Shown here: piece by piece, positions 16,794 through 25,405 of the stretch
How positions within the stretch are numbered: the stretch's first letter is position 1
Layout of the letters: each line of letters begins with the position of its first letter
NCBI RefSeq assembly: GCF_002105195.1
Contig: NZ_MUHU01000033.1
Span: 47,887 to 111,886, forward strand
Length of the DNA stretch: 64,000 bases
Direction of reading: 5' to 3'
Source of the DNA: Derxia lacustris
GTDB taxonomy: Bacteria > Pseudomonadota > Gammaproteobacteria > Burkholderiales > Burkholderiaceae_E
Notes under the pieces: generated by a model
Databases searched by the model: none
What the model was told of the DNA's origin: nothing
The model's input: only the letters and a program-made list of their open reading frames with translations
Translations under genes and position numbers: made by a program

Positions 16794-17330
16794 TCAGCGC
16801 ATCGCCACCGTGGCGAGCGAGTCGAGCACGCGACCGAAGTGATGCAGCGACAGCGTCTGCATGTCGGGCTTGCGCGCCTGATCGTCGTAGCGGCGCAGGC
16901 GCACCGCGTCATAGGCGAACTCTTCATGCAGGAAGCGTTCGGCCTCGCTGGCGGTCATCGGGCCGCCCTGTTCGTCGAGGCTCATCTGCGATGGCATCGA
17001 CAGCTGATGCCGGTAGTCGGGCTCGACCAGGCAGAGGTAGCGCTTGGCCGCCACATGCAGCCGGATCGGCTCCAGCACCGCCGGCTCGAACAGCTCGGCG
17101 AGCTGCTCGAAGGTGGCCTCGGCCGAGCGGGCGCCGTCGGGCAGCAGACGTTGCAGCGAGGCGATGTCGTGCAGGAAGCAGGCGGCGACGATTTCCGGCA
17201 TTTCACCTGCCTCTTCTGCCAGGGTGGCGGTCTGCAAGGCGTGCTGAAGGTGGCTGACTGTCTCGGCGCCATAAGGGGCGGAGCCGTGGTGCGCGTAAAG
17301 GTCGAGGATGTCCTGCACGTCTCGAATCAT
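16794..17330 (-). CDS. HD-domain protein, PhnZ-like family, probable missing metal ligand
   Basis: A 178-residue HD-superfamily protein resembling phosphonate-associated mixed-valent di-iron oxygenases (PhnZ type). Visible ligand candidates are H30, H54-D55 (CFLHDIA) and H92 (RLHVAAKRYLC). The loop between H54 and H92, where relatives carry a further His, reads SLQRLLPDGARSAEATFEQL with no His, so di-iron chemistry may be lost or altered. QGGPMTASEAE and AVRLRRYDDQARKPD match the family C-terminal part. No phosphonate gene is nearby. A GGGAGA site precedes the ATG. Confidence 0.78.
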   Translation of the reverse strand: MIRDVQDILDLYAHHGSAPYGAETVSHLQHALQTATLAEEAGEMPEIVAACFLHDIASLQRLLPDGARSAEATFEQLAELFEPAVLEPIRLHVAAKRYLCLVEPDYRHQLSMPSQMSLDEQGGPMTASEAERFLHEEFAYDAVRLRRYDDQARKPDMQTLSLHHFGRVLDSLATVAMR

Positions 17331-17645
17331 GGCTGTCTCCCGATCAGGAATGCCCGCAGCCGCCGGCCGGGCCGAGCGTTCGGGCGGGGGTGAAAACGCT
17401 GGGGATGGGGGAAGCGCACGCCGCTATCGGTGCCGGCCATGCCGGCGGCCCCTGGCCCGGGCGCACGCCGGGCACGTAGCGATTTGACGGCGGAAACCAA
17501 GCGGTCCCGCCCTGTGCGAACGGCGAGATTGGGGGGATCGCCGGCGCGCTGCCATCGGCGTTTTCCACAGGCGCGAACCGGCGCCGGCTGGCACGGAATG
17601 CGCGCGAAAAACCCTGCGGTACGCGCGGAGAAACGCGCCGTCGCG
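17331..17645. other. Non-coding gap, nothing recognised
   Basis: About 315 bp between the start of the HD gene and the stop of the next minus-strand gene. It presumably holds the HD gene promoter. I see no convincing gene, terminator or repeat beyond ordinary GC-rich dyads. Confidence 0.5.
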
Positions 17646-18338
17646 TCAGCCCTGCGGACCGGTCAGACGCAGCTCGTCGGCGCTGGCGGCCAGGCTCCAG
17701 CCGCAGTCGCGCGCGAGCGCCGCCACATCGTCGAGCAGCAGCCGCAGTTCGCGCGGCGGCGGTGCCAGCGGCAAGGCGCGCGCGGCGCCGTCGGCGACCC
17801 GGCGCAGCACCACGACGATGCGCGCATCGCGGCTGTCGGCATCCAGCTCGATGCCGCCATCGGCCCAGGCGCCGTCGACGATGGCGAGCACCGCCGCCGC
17901 CGTCAGCAGCCGCAGCGCATGGCGCTCGGCGCCGGCATTGCGTTCGAGTGCGTGCGCCGCCACGCCGAGGCTGCGGCCGCGCAGCGAGCAGGCGCCCTGC
18001 AACAGCTCGGCCAGCTCGGCCAGCGTGGGGCCGACGGCCACCGGCGCCGGCGCGGCATCGAGCCAGGCCACCAGCCGCGCCTGGGCCTCGGCGAGCCGGG
18101 CCAGGCCGTCGTGCAGCGAGTCGAGCAGCACGGTCACGCGGGCAGTGTCGAGCGCGGCGCGGCGGGCCCGCGCGCGCGCGCCGCTCAGGTCGAGCTTGAG
18201 CACCGTCATCAGGTTGTTGAGGTCGTGCCGCAGCACCGGCGCCAGCCGCGCCATGACGACGAGCGCGAGGTCGCCCGGCGTGCGGGCCGGTGCGGGCGCG
18301 GCAGCGGGAAAGGGACTGGTTGCGCTGACAGATGCCAT
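17646..18338 (-). CDS. Kinase-like protein with dimerisation/phosphoacceptor helix only
   Basis: A 230-residue soluble protein. Residues 30-75 look like a histidine-kinase dimerisation helix with an H box (VLRHDLNNLMTVL, H38), but no N, G1 or G2 ATP-binding box follows. The remainder is a degenerate, Ala-rich ATPase-like region. This arrangement recalls histidine phosphotransferases of the ChpT type. It is divergent from the large hybrid kinase at 18510, with 171 bp between, so a phosphorelay partnership is plausible. This is inference; the protein could also be an inactive regulator. Confidence 0.6.
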   Translation of the reverse strand: MASVSATSPFPAAAPAPARTPGDLALVVMARLAPVLRHDLNNLMTVLKLDLSGARARARRAALDTARVTVLLDSLHDGLARLAEAQARLVAWLDAAPAPVAVGPTLAELAELLQGACSLRGRSLGVAAHALERNAGAERHALRLLTAAAVLAIVDGAWADGGIELDADSRDARIVVVLRRVADGAARALPLAPPPRELRLLLDDVAALARDCGWSLAASADELRLTGPQG

Positions 18339-18509
18339 GGGGGATGCGGGGCTGCGTTGGAGCGATGCGCCGGTTTATCCCATCGGCATCCGGCCCGAAA
18401 AAGAGTTGCAAACGCGATGCGCACTGCTGCAACGCCATTTGCAACACTCGATGACGTTTGCCCGAACCGGGCTGAAATGCCGGATGCAGCCACCTGCCGC
18501 TTCAGGCCC

Positions 18510-21500
18510 ATGACGTCCACTTCATCTTCCCTTCCCGCGCTGCACCAGGCGGCGTTTGCCCGCGTGCTGGCGCGCAACGTCGGGCTGCCGCTGCTGGTCT
18601 CGGCGCTCACCTCGGCGGTCTTCCTCGGCATCGTGTTCTACATGCTGTCGATGGCGCGCTGGGTCGAGCATGCCGACCTGACCATCGCGCGCGCCAATGC
18701 GGCGCAGAAGCTGCTGATCGATGCGGAGACCGGCATGCGCGGCTATCTGCTGACGGGCGTCGGCAACTTTCTGGAGCCGTATGCGCTGTCGAGCGCCGGC
18801 TTCGACGGCCAGCTGGCGGCGCTGCGCGAATTCACCGTGGGCGATGCCGAGCAGGCGGCGCGCATCGACCGCATCGCCGACCTGCACCGGCGCTGGGTCG
18901 TGTATGCCGAGGAGGTGGTGGCGCAGCGCCGCGACGGCGCCACCTTCGACGGCATCGCCGAGTTCGTCCGGTCGGAGCGCGGCAAGACGATGATGGATGC
19001 GATGCGCACCGAGTTCGCCGGCCTCATCGGCGCCGAGGAGGCGATGCGCGAGCAACGCAATGCCCAGGCCTCGGCCACCATCACCTATGCGGTGGCGGCC
19101 ACGCTGCTGATCGGCCTGCTGTCGGGCGTCGGGCTGGCGCTCAATGGCCGGCGCCAGATCCGCAGCCTGGCCGAGCTTTACGGCGCCAGCCTCGACGCAG
19201 CCGCGCGCCATGCCCGGGCGCTGGAGCGCGATGCCTGGATGAGCGGCGGCGAGACCGAGCTGGCCGCCGCCAAGGCCGGCGAGCGCACGGCCGAATCCGT
19301 CGCCGCCGAGGTGCTGACCTTCTTTGCACGGCGCTTTGGCGCGACGCTGGGCGCGGCCTATCTCAGCCGCGATCTGGTCCACTTCGACCGCGTGGCGGTG
19401 CATGCCTTCACGCCCGACGCGGCGCATCCGGCGCGCATCGTGCGCAATGCCGGGCTGATCGGCCAGACCGCCGCCGACGGCCGACCGCGCGCGCTCGATG
19501 CGCTGCCCGACGACTATCTGCGCGTGACCTCGGCGCTCGGCGGCGCGGCGCCGCGCCATCTGCGGCTGTTTGCGGCGCACGGCGACCGCGGCGTCAACGC
19601 GGTGATCGAGCTGGGCTTCATGCAGCCGCCGCACGAGGCCTTCGACGAATTCGTGCAGACGGTGGAAGGCCGCATCGGCCGCGCCATCGACGCCGCGATC
19701 TACCGCGAGCGGCTGCACGACGTGCTCACCGAAACCCAGCGGCTCAACGAGGAATTGCAGGCCCAGCAGGAGGAGCTGAAGGTCGCCAACGAGGAGCTGG
19801 AGGAGCAGTCGCGGGTGCTGCGCGAATCGCAGGCGCGCATGGAGAACCAGCAGGCCGAGCTGGAGCAGAACAACGAGCAGCTCGACCAGCGCAACCAGCT
19901 GCTCGATGCGCAGAAGCGCCAGCTCGACGAGCGCAATGCCGCGCTGCGCGAGGCCCAGGCCCAGCTGCTGGCGCGCGCCGAGGAGCTGCAACGCGCGAGC
20001 CGCTACAAGAGCGAGTTCCTCGCCAACATGAGCCATGAACTGCGCACGCCGCTCAACAGCACGCTGATCCTGGCGCGGCTGCTGGCCGACAATCCGCGCG
20101 GCAATCTGGACGAGGAGCAGGTGCGCTTCGCCGAGTCGATCGTGACCGCCGGCAATGACCTGCTCAATCTCATCAACGACATCCTCGACCTGTCCAAGGT
20201 CGAGGCCGGCAAGCTCGACATCCGGCCCGAGCGGGTGGCGCTGGCCGGACTGCTGGGCGAGCTCGAACAGTTGTTCCGGCCGATCGCCGATGCCAAGGGG
20301 CTGGCCTTCGAACTGGAGCTGCGCGCCGGCCTGCCCGAAAGCCTGGTGACCGATCCGTTGCGGCTCCAGCAAATCCTCAAGAACCTGCTCGCCAACGCCT
20401 GCAAGTTCACCGACGCCGGCAGCGTGCGGCTGGTGGCGGCGCCGGCGCCCGACGGCCGCATCGCGCTGACGGTGGAGGACAGCGGCATCGGCATCACGCC
20501 GGCGCAGATCGACCGGCTGTTCGACGCCTTCACCCAGGCCGACGGCTCGACCTCGCGGCGCTTCGGCGGCACCGGTCTCGGCCTGTCGATCTCGCGCCAG
20601 CTGGTGCAGCTGATGGGCGGCCGGATCGCCGCGCACAGCACGCCGGGCGTCGGCAGCCGCTTCACCTTCAGCGCCCGGCTCGACCGCGCCGCCGACGACC
20701 GCCGGCTCGATGCGCTCGGTCGCGCCGGCCTCGAACGCGCCCGGGTGCTGGTGGTGGACGACAACGCGCATGCGCGCGAGCTGGTTGCCAGCGCCCTGCA
20801 CGACCTGGGCTGCCGCCCCGACTGCGCCGAGAACGGCATCCGTGCGCTGGCGCTGGCCCATGCCGCCGACACCGCCGGCGATCCGTATGCGCTGGTGGTG
20901 TCGGACTGGCGCATGCCCGGCATGAGCGGCGTCGAGCTGGCGCAGGCGCTGCGGCTCACCTCCAATCCGGCCCAGGTGCCGCGCGTGCTGCTGCTGACCG
21001 CGCACAGCCTCGACGAACTCACCGCCGATGCGCAGGCCGCCGACGTGGCGGCGCTGCTGTCCAAGCCGCTCAATCCGCGCCTGCTGCAACGCGTGATCGC
21101 CGACCTCGCGCTCGAACGGCTCGACGACTGCGCCGGCACGCCCGACGACGCCTGGTCGACGCGGCTCGCCGGCAGCCGCGTGCTGCTGGTGGAGGACAAC
21201 CTGCTCAACCGCCAGATCGCGGTGGCGATGCTCGAATCGGTCGGCGTGACCGTGGGGCTGGCCGAGAACGGCCAGGAAGCGCTCGACCGGCTGGCCGAGC
21301 CCGGCGCGGCCTGGGACGCGGTGCTGATGGATGTGCAGATGCCCGGCATGGACGGCCTCGAAGCCACCCGCGCGATCCGCGCCGACCGGCGCCACGACAC
21401 GCTGCCGGTCATCGCGCTCACCGCCCACGCCCTGCCCGACGAGCGCGAGAAATCGCTCGCCGCCGGCATGAACGCGCATCTCACCAAGCCGATCGATGCG

Positions 21501-21590
21501 CGGCTGCTGTTCCGCACGCTGGCCGCCTGCATCGAGGCGGCGCGCGGGCCGGTCGATGCGGCGGGCAGCCGGTCGACCGACCGCAACTAG
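18510..21590 (+). CDS. Membrane hybrid histidine kinase, CHASE3-GAF-HisKA-HATPase-REC-REC
   Basis: A 1026-residue sensor. Two transmembrane helices (about 28-48 and 188-210) enclose a CHASE3-type periplasmic domain (AETGMRGYLLTG is characteristic). Then come a GAF-like region (about 250-400), a long Gln/Glu coiled coil (about 410-490), HisKA with H509 (NMSHELRTPLNS), HATPase (GGTGLGLSISRQL), and two receiver domains with acceptor Asp at 799 (VVSDWRMPG) and 941 (LMDVQMPGMDG). It has no HPt, so phosphotransfer would need a separate protein. The ATG at 18510 starts just before the first helix. The HisKA-to-REC part is closely similar to the kinase at 43273-46137. Confidence 0.9.
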   Translation: MTSTSSSLPALHQAAFARVLARNVGLPLLVSALTSAVFLGIVFYMLSMARWVEHADLTIARANAAQKLLIDAETGMRGYLLTGVGNFLEPYALSSAGFDGQLAALREFTVGDAEQAARIDRIADLHRRWVVYAEEVVAQRRDGATFDGIAEFVRSERGKTMMDAMRTEFAGLIGAEEAMREQRNAQASATITYAVAATLLIGLLSGVGLALNGRRQIRSLAELYGASLDAAARHARALERDAWMSGGETELAAAKAGERTAESVAAEVLTFFARRFGATLGAAYLSRDLVHFDRVAVHAFTPDAAHPARIVRNAGLIGQTAADGRPRALDALPDDYLRVTSALGGAAPRHLRLFAAHGDRGVNAVIELGFMQPPHEAFDEFVQTVEGRIGRAIDAAIYRERLHDVLTETQRLNEELQAQQEELKVANEELEEQSRVLRESQARMENQQAELEQNNEQLDQRNQLLDAQKRQLDERNAALREAQAQLLARAEELQRASRYKSEFLANMSHELRTPLNSTLILARLLADNPRGNLDEEQVRFAESIVTAGNDLLNLINDILDLSKVEAGKLDIRPERVALAGLLGELEQLFRPIADAKGLAFELELRAGLPESLVTDPLRLQQILKNLLANACKFTDAGSVRLVAAPAPDGRIALTVEDSGIGITPAQIDRLFDAFTQADGSTSRRFGGTGLGLSISRQLVQLMGGRIAAHSTPGVGSRFTFSARLDRAADDRRLDALGRAGLERARVLVVDDNAHARELVASALHDLGCRPDCAENGIRALALAHAADTAGDPYALVVSDWRMPGMSGVELAQALRLTSNPAQVPRVLLLTAHSLDELTADAQAADVAALLSKPLNPRLLQRVIADLALERLDDCAGTPDDAWSTRLAGSRVLLVEDNLLNRQIAVAMLESVGVTVGLAENGQEALDRLAEPGAAWDAVLMDVQMPGMDGLEATRAIRADRRHDTLPVIALTAHALPDEREKSLAAGMNAHLTKPIDARLLFRTLAACIEAARGPVDAAGSRSTDRN

Positions 21591-21665
21591 GCAGGTGCGC
21601 AAAGTGGCGTAACTTGCGCCTCCCGCGCCTGCGCGCCCGACGTCTTTTCCCCGCCCGAAAGCCCC

Positions 21666-22586
21666 ATGCCCCGCCTAGAAAAACAGATCGCCCTGCCGCC
21701 GCTGCGCAAGCTGGCCACCGCCAAGACCAAGAACTGGTGGCGCGTATTGCTCAGCGCCTGGGCGCCGGGCGGCACTCACGCGGAAGACCGCGACGCCGTG
21801 GTGCGCTTCGCGCTGCGCCGCAACTACGTGAGCCTGCATCACCGTGGCCAGCTGCTCGGTCTGATCGGCATCGGCCATGACGGCCTGCCCTACGCCAGCA
21901 TCCACGCCAAGTACGCCGTCGGCGCGGCCGAGACCGACCAGCGCTATCTGCGCTTCACGGTCAAGGGCACGGCCAGCCGCACCAAGCCCGAGCTGCACTA
22001 CAACCTCAAGAAGTGGATCGCCAACTCGCTGGCCGTGCTTGGCCCGCAGCACGCCTTCATCGACGACATCGCCGCGCACAACGATGGCGTGATCGATTTC
22101 GAGACCGAGCTGCCGAGCGACGAAGGCGCGCCCAAGCGCGCCGCACGCGTCGATCTGGTCGCGCTCGAAGCCGCCGGCGAGCGGGTGCGGCTCGCGTTCT
22201 GGGAAAGCAAGCTCATCGCCGACCCGCGCATCGCCCAGCTCGCCACGCCCGAGTTCGGCCAGCAGTTCGCCGAGCACGCCGCCTGGCTCGCCACCCGCCG
22301 CGACGAGATCGCCGAGGCTTACGCCAGCGCCTGCCGGCACCTCGTCGCCATCCACGACATGGCGGTCGCCGCCGGCCGGCCGATCGCGCCGCTGTCGGAG
22401 CTGGTGCGCAAGGTGGCCGCCGATGCCACGCTGCTCGATGTGGACACCACCGCCCGCGTGCTGGTGCGCGACGACGGCAACGCCACGCCCGAGCAGCAGG
22501 CCGCCGTGGCAGCGCTCAAGGCGGCCGGCACGATTCCGGTGCTGGTGCTGAGCGGCGACGACTGCGTGCTGCGGTCCGTCGCCTGA
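21666..22586 (+). CDS. Uncharacterised protein, possible PD-(D/E)xK nuclease fold
   Basis: A 306-residue soluble protein I do not recognise. The central part contains ARVDLVALE, then about 8 residues, then LAFWESKLIADPRI. The spacing Asp...Glu-x-Lys on adjacent strands resembles a PD-(D/E)xK nuclease core. The N-terminus is basic and aromatic (KTKNWWRVLLSAW). No restriction or defence gene is adjacent. The nuclease idea is a motif-level guess only. It is convergent with the flavin monooxygenase gene. Confidence 0.6.
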   Translation: MPRLEKQIALPPLRKLATAKTKNWWRVLLSAWAPGGTHAEDRDAVVRFALRRNYVSLHHRGQLLGLIGIGHDGLPYASIHAKYAVGAAETDQRYLRFTVKGTASRTKPELHYNLKKWIANSLAVLGPQHAFIDDIAAHNDGVIDFETELPSDEGAPKRAARVDLVALEAAGERVRLAFWESKLIADPRIAQLATPEFGQQFAEHAAWLATRRDEIAEAYASACRHLVAIHDMAVAAGRPIAPLSELVRKVAADATLLDVDTTARVLVRDDGNATPEQQAAVAALKAAGTIPVLVLSGDDCVLRSVA

Positions 22587-22592
22587 ACACGC

Positions 22593-22639
22593 AAAAAAGC
22601 CGTGGCCGGCATGCGCATCTGCGCCACCGGGCCACGGCT
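22593..22639 (-). terminator. Rho-independent terminator of the first monooxygenase gene
   Basis: On the minus strand AGCCGTGGCC pairs with GGCCACGGCT (22630-22639 with 22598-22607) and is followed by a run of six T (22593-22598). It lies 16 bp after the stop codon at 22655, and can also stop the convergent gene ending at 22586. Confidence 0.85.
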
Positions 22640-22654
22640 GTCATCCCGCCCGCA

Positions 22655-24487
22655 TCACCCCTTGTGATGCACCTCCTGCAAGCCATACACCGGCGTCGCC
22701 ATCCCCTCGTAGCGCGCCTTGAGTTGCAGCGCCACGTACTGCGAGTAATGGCGTGACTGGTGCAGGTTGCCGCCGTGGAACCACAGGTTCTGCACCTGGG
22801 TCGGCTTCCACATGTTGCGCAGCTCGCCTTCCCACGGGCCCGGGTCCTTGGTGGTATCGGAGCCGAGGCCCCAGCACTTGCCAACCTTGTCGGCCACTTC
22901 CTGCGACACCAGCTTGGCGACCCAGCCGTTCATCGAGCCATAGCCGGTCGCGTACACCACCAGATCGGCCGGCAGCTCCGTGCCGTCCTTCATCAGCACG
23001 CCGTTCTCGGTCAGGCATTCGATGCCGACGCGGCTCTTGAGCTTGATGCTGCCGTTGGCCACCAGCTCGCTCGCGCCCACGTCGATGTAATAGCCCGAGC
23101 CGCGCCGCAGATACTTCATGAACAGGCCCGAGCCGTCGTCGCCGAAGTCGAGCATGAAGCCGGCCTGCTCCAGCCGGCCGTAGAACTCGGCGTTGTCCTT
23201 CTTCATCTGCTCGTACACCGGGATGTGGAAGGTATGCATGATCCTGAACGGCACCGAGGCAAACGTGAGGTCGGCCTTGTAGGTGGTCATGCCCTTCTCC
23301 ACCGCGTCTTCCGAGTAGAGCCCGCCGAGCGCCAGCTTCATCAGCGAATCGCTCGGCGCGATGTGGGTCGACGTGCGCTGGAGCATGGTCACGTCGGCGC
23401 CGTGTTCCCACAGCGCGGCGCAGATGTCGTGCGCCGAGTTGTTCGAGCCGATCACCACCACCTTCTTGCCGTTGTAGGCCGCGCCGCCCTGGTGCTGGCT
23501 GGAATGCTGCTGCTCGCCCTTGAAGATGTCCTGGCCGGGAATCTTTGGAATATTGGGCACGCCCGACATGCCGAGCGCGAACACCACCTGGGTCGGCCGC
23601 AGCGTCACCGGCTCGCCCTTGCGCTTGACGTTGACGGTCCAGGCGCCGGTGGCCGGGTCCTGCTCGGCATTCACGCACTCGGTCGACGACCAGTAGTTCA
23701 GCTCCATGATCTTGGTGTAGGCCTCAAGCCAGTCGCCGATCTTGTCCTTGGGGCAGAACACCGGCCAGTCGTCCGGGAACGGCAGGTAGGGCAGGTGGTC
23801 GTACCAGACCGGATCGTGCAGGCAGAGCGACTTGTAGCGCTTGCGCCAGGCGTCGCCCGGGCGCTCGTGCTTGTCGATGATGAGCGTCGGCACGCCGAGC
23901 CGGCGCAGCCGCGCGCCAAGGCCGATGCCGCCCTGCCCGCCGCCGATGATGAGCACGTAAGGCTGCTGGGTGTAGCCGAGTTCGGCCTCTTCCTGCTGGC
24001 GCAGTTCGAGCCAGCTCTTGCGGCCCGGATGGATGCCGTGTTCGGCGCCCTTGATGCGGTTGCGGCCCTTCTTTTCCTCATGGCCCTTCAGCTCGGTCAT
24101 GGTGGTCAGCAGCGTCCAGCACAGGCCGTTGCGCAGCCGCACGTAACCGCGTCCGCGCGCCAGCGCCGTCTCGAAGGTGAACCAGCCGCTGGTGATGCCG
24201 TCGGCGTCGGTCGCGTCGGCTTCTTCCTCGGTGCGCCACTGCCCGGGCCGGGTCTCGGCGAGGCAGGCGCCGAGCATCTCGGCGATCTGCTCGCGGCCTT
24301 CCAGCGTCTTGAGGTTCCAGGTAAAGCTGACGAGGTCGCGCCAGTAGCAGTCGGCGTCGAACAGGGCGAGCGCGGCCGGAATGTCCTGCGCGGCGAGCGC
24401 GGTCTCGAAGCGCGCGAGCCAGTCGGCGAGCTTCTGCGCGGCGGGATTGGCCGCCACGGGCGCGGCCTGGGTGACGCTGTCGGTCAT
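22655..24487 (-). CDS. Flavin-containing monooxygenase with SnoaL-like N-terminal domain, copy 1
   Basis: A 610-residue NADPH/FAD monooxygenase of the FMO/Baeyer-Villiger superfamily. Residues 15-135 look like a SnoaL/NTF2-like domain. The FAD Rossmann motif is GGGQGG (182-187), the NADPH one VVVIGSNNSAHD (343-354). The fingerprint FKGEQQHSSQH (322-332) fits FxGxxxHxxx but ends in His instead of the WP of classical Baeyer-Villiger enzymes, so substrate class is open. The GGAGAC ribosome site lies just 5' of the ATG. It is about 90% identical by eye to copy 2 at 30970-32802, in opposite orientation, and divergent from an OsmC-like gene. Confidence 0.9.
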   Translation of the reverse strand: MTDSVTQAAPVAANPAAQKLADWLARFETALAAQDIPAALALFDADCYWRDLVSFTWNLKTLEGREQIAEMLGACLAETRPGQWRTEEEADATDADGITSGWFTFETALARGRGYVRLRNGLCWTLLTTMTELKGHEEKKGRNRIKGAEHGIHPGRKSWLELRQQEEAELGYTQQPYVLIIGGGQGGIGLGARLRRLGVPTLIIDKHERPGDAWRKRYKSLCLHDPVWYDHLPYLPFPDDWPVFCPKDKIGDWLEAYTKIMELNYWSSTECVNAEQDPATGAWTVNVKRKGEPVTLRPTQVVFALGMSGVPNIPKIPGQDIFKGEQQHSSQHQGGAAYNGKKVVVIGSNNSAHDICAALWEHGADVTMLQRTSTHIAPSDSLMKLALGGLYSEDAVEKGMTTYKADLTFASVPFRIMHTFHIPVYEQMKKDNAEFYGRLEQAGFMLDFGDDGSGLFMKYLRRGSGYYIDVGASELVANGSIKLKSRVGIECLTENGVLMKDGTELPADLVVYATGYGSMNGWVAKLVSQEVADKVGKCWGLGSDTTKDPGPWEGELRNMWKPTQVQNLWFHGGNLHQSRHYSQYVALQLKARYEGMATPVYGLQEVHHKG

Positions 24488-24540
24488 GTCTTGTCTCCAT
24501 CCGAAGGTTGGCCGGGCGTGTGCCGGCCTGTCTCTAGAGG

Positions 24541-24558
24541 TGCAAGACCTTGCCCCGC
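24541..24558 (-). promoter_or_regulatory. Sigma-54-like promoter element, monooxygenase 1
   Basis: The minus strand reads GCGG-N11-GCA with a CTTGCA core, 53 nt before the ATG at 24487. The same element, with the same 53-nt distance, precedes monooxygenase copy 2. It can also be read with the canonical GG-N10-GC spacing here because of a GGGG run. Promoter function is inferred. Confidence 0.35.
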
Positions 24559-24680
24559 AGCAATCGGCGCCATGCCGGGACCGCGAAAGAAGCATTTCCG
24601 GCACGGCTTCTCCTGGGCAGCGGGTCAGGCGACGGCGCTTGCTGCGCCGCAATGCGACCCATCCGCACACCTGTGTCTTG

Positions 24681-24694
24681 GCGACAGCTGTCGC
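24681..24694. promoter_or_regulatory. Perfect 14-bp palindrome GCGACAGCTGTCGC
   Basis: An exact palindrome about 200 bp upstream of the monooxygenase 1 start and 134 bp upstream of the OsmC 1 start. The same GCGACA/TGTCGC half-sites recur before other genes of this cluster (26801-26843, 30743-30756, 30772-30781), suggesting the operator of a shared regulator. Confidence 0.6.
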
Positions 24695-24827
24695 GGGCGC
24701 GAATGAAACGGCTGTCACGCCGGCCCGGCAGGCGCGGCAGACTCGGCCCGGGCGCGTCCGACGCTGGCCGGCGGACGCGGACCCGCCCCATCGCACGCGC
24801 CACCGCATCGACAGCCGAGGAGACCGA

Positions 24828-25343
24828 ATGAACGCAGACCAATTGCGCACCCTGCAATCCCCGCTCAAGGAGCGCTACCGCAGCGATCCGGCGAGTGCCG
24901 TGGTCACGCTGCGCGCCACCGGCCGCGCCGGCGACGGTGTCAGCTGCCGGGTCGAGACCGGTCGCGCGCTGGTCGAGGCCGGGCTGCATCCGGCCACCGG
25001 CGGCGATGGCCTCTCCGTCTGCTCGGGCGACATGCTGCTTGAAGCGCTGGTGGCCTGCGCCGGCGTCACGCTCAAGGCGGTGGCGACGGCGCTCGGCGTG
25101 GAACTGCGCGATGCGGCGATAGAGGCCGAGGGCGATCTCGACTTTCGCGGCACGCTCGGCGTGGACCGCGAGGCGCCGGTCGGCTTTCGCGCGATCCGGC
25201 TCAACTTCCGGCTCGATACCGATGCCCCGGCCGAGCAGATCGCCGCGCTGCTCAAGCTCACCGAGCGCTATTGCGTGGTGTTCCAGACGCTGGCGCGGCC
25301 GGCGGCGCTGGGCGTGACGCACGAGATCGGCGCCATCGGCTGA
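24828..25343 (+). CDS. OsmC/Ohr-family peroxiredoxin-like protein, copy 1
   Basis: A 171-residue OsmC-family protein, which typically reduces organic hydroperoxides through two cysteines. Two candidate redox cysteines are visible, one in the helix CSGDMLLEALVACAG and one in the C-terminal helix LTERYCVVFQTL. The family fold is supported by GLHPATGGDG and LKAVATALG. About four fifths of positions match copy 2 (37033-37551). A GAGGAGACC site precedes the ATG. Divergence from monooxygenase 1 suggests protection against peroxide by-products of flavin oxygenation, or a hydrolase-like accessory role; this is inference. Confidence 0.87.
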   Translation: MNADQLRTLQSPLKERYRSDPASAVVTLRATGRAGDGVSCRVETGRALVEAGLHPATGGDGLSVCSGDMLLEALVACAGVTLKAVATALGVELRDAAIEAEGDLDFRGTLGVDREAPVGFRAIRLNFRLDTDAPAEQIAALLKLTERYCVVFQTLARPAALGVTHEIGAIG

Positions 25344-25405
25344 GTCAGGCGTCGGCGGCCCAGGGGTCGATGAGCGTCGCGCCGCTGGCGCGACGCAACC
25401 CTTTG

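Larger units (their letters stand above)
24488..24827. other. Divergent control region between monooxygenase 1 and OsmC 1
   Basis: A 340-bp gap with no gene. It holds the palindrome at 24681-24694, a half-site GCTGTCACGCC near 24711, the promoter-like element at 24541-24558 on the minus strand, and a leader segment (about 24500-24528) nearly identical to that before monooxygenase copy 2, able to form a GGCCGG/CCGGCC hairpin just before the ribosome site. Confidence 0.6.

Noticed and set aside
22655..24487. Calling the monooxygenases classical Baeyer-Villiger enzymes
   Set aside because: The fingerprint ends in His and lacks the WP pair, so only the broader FMO/Baeyer-Villiger superfamily is supported.
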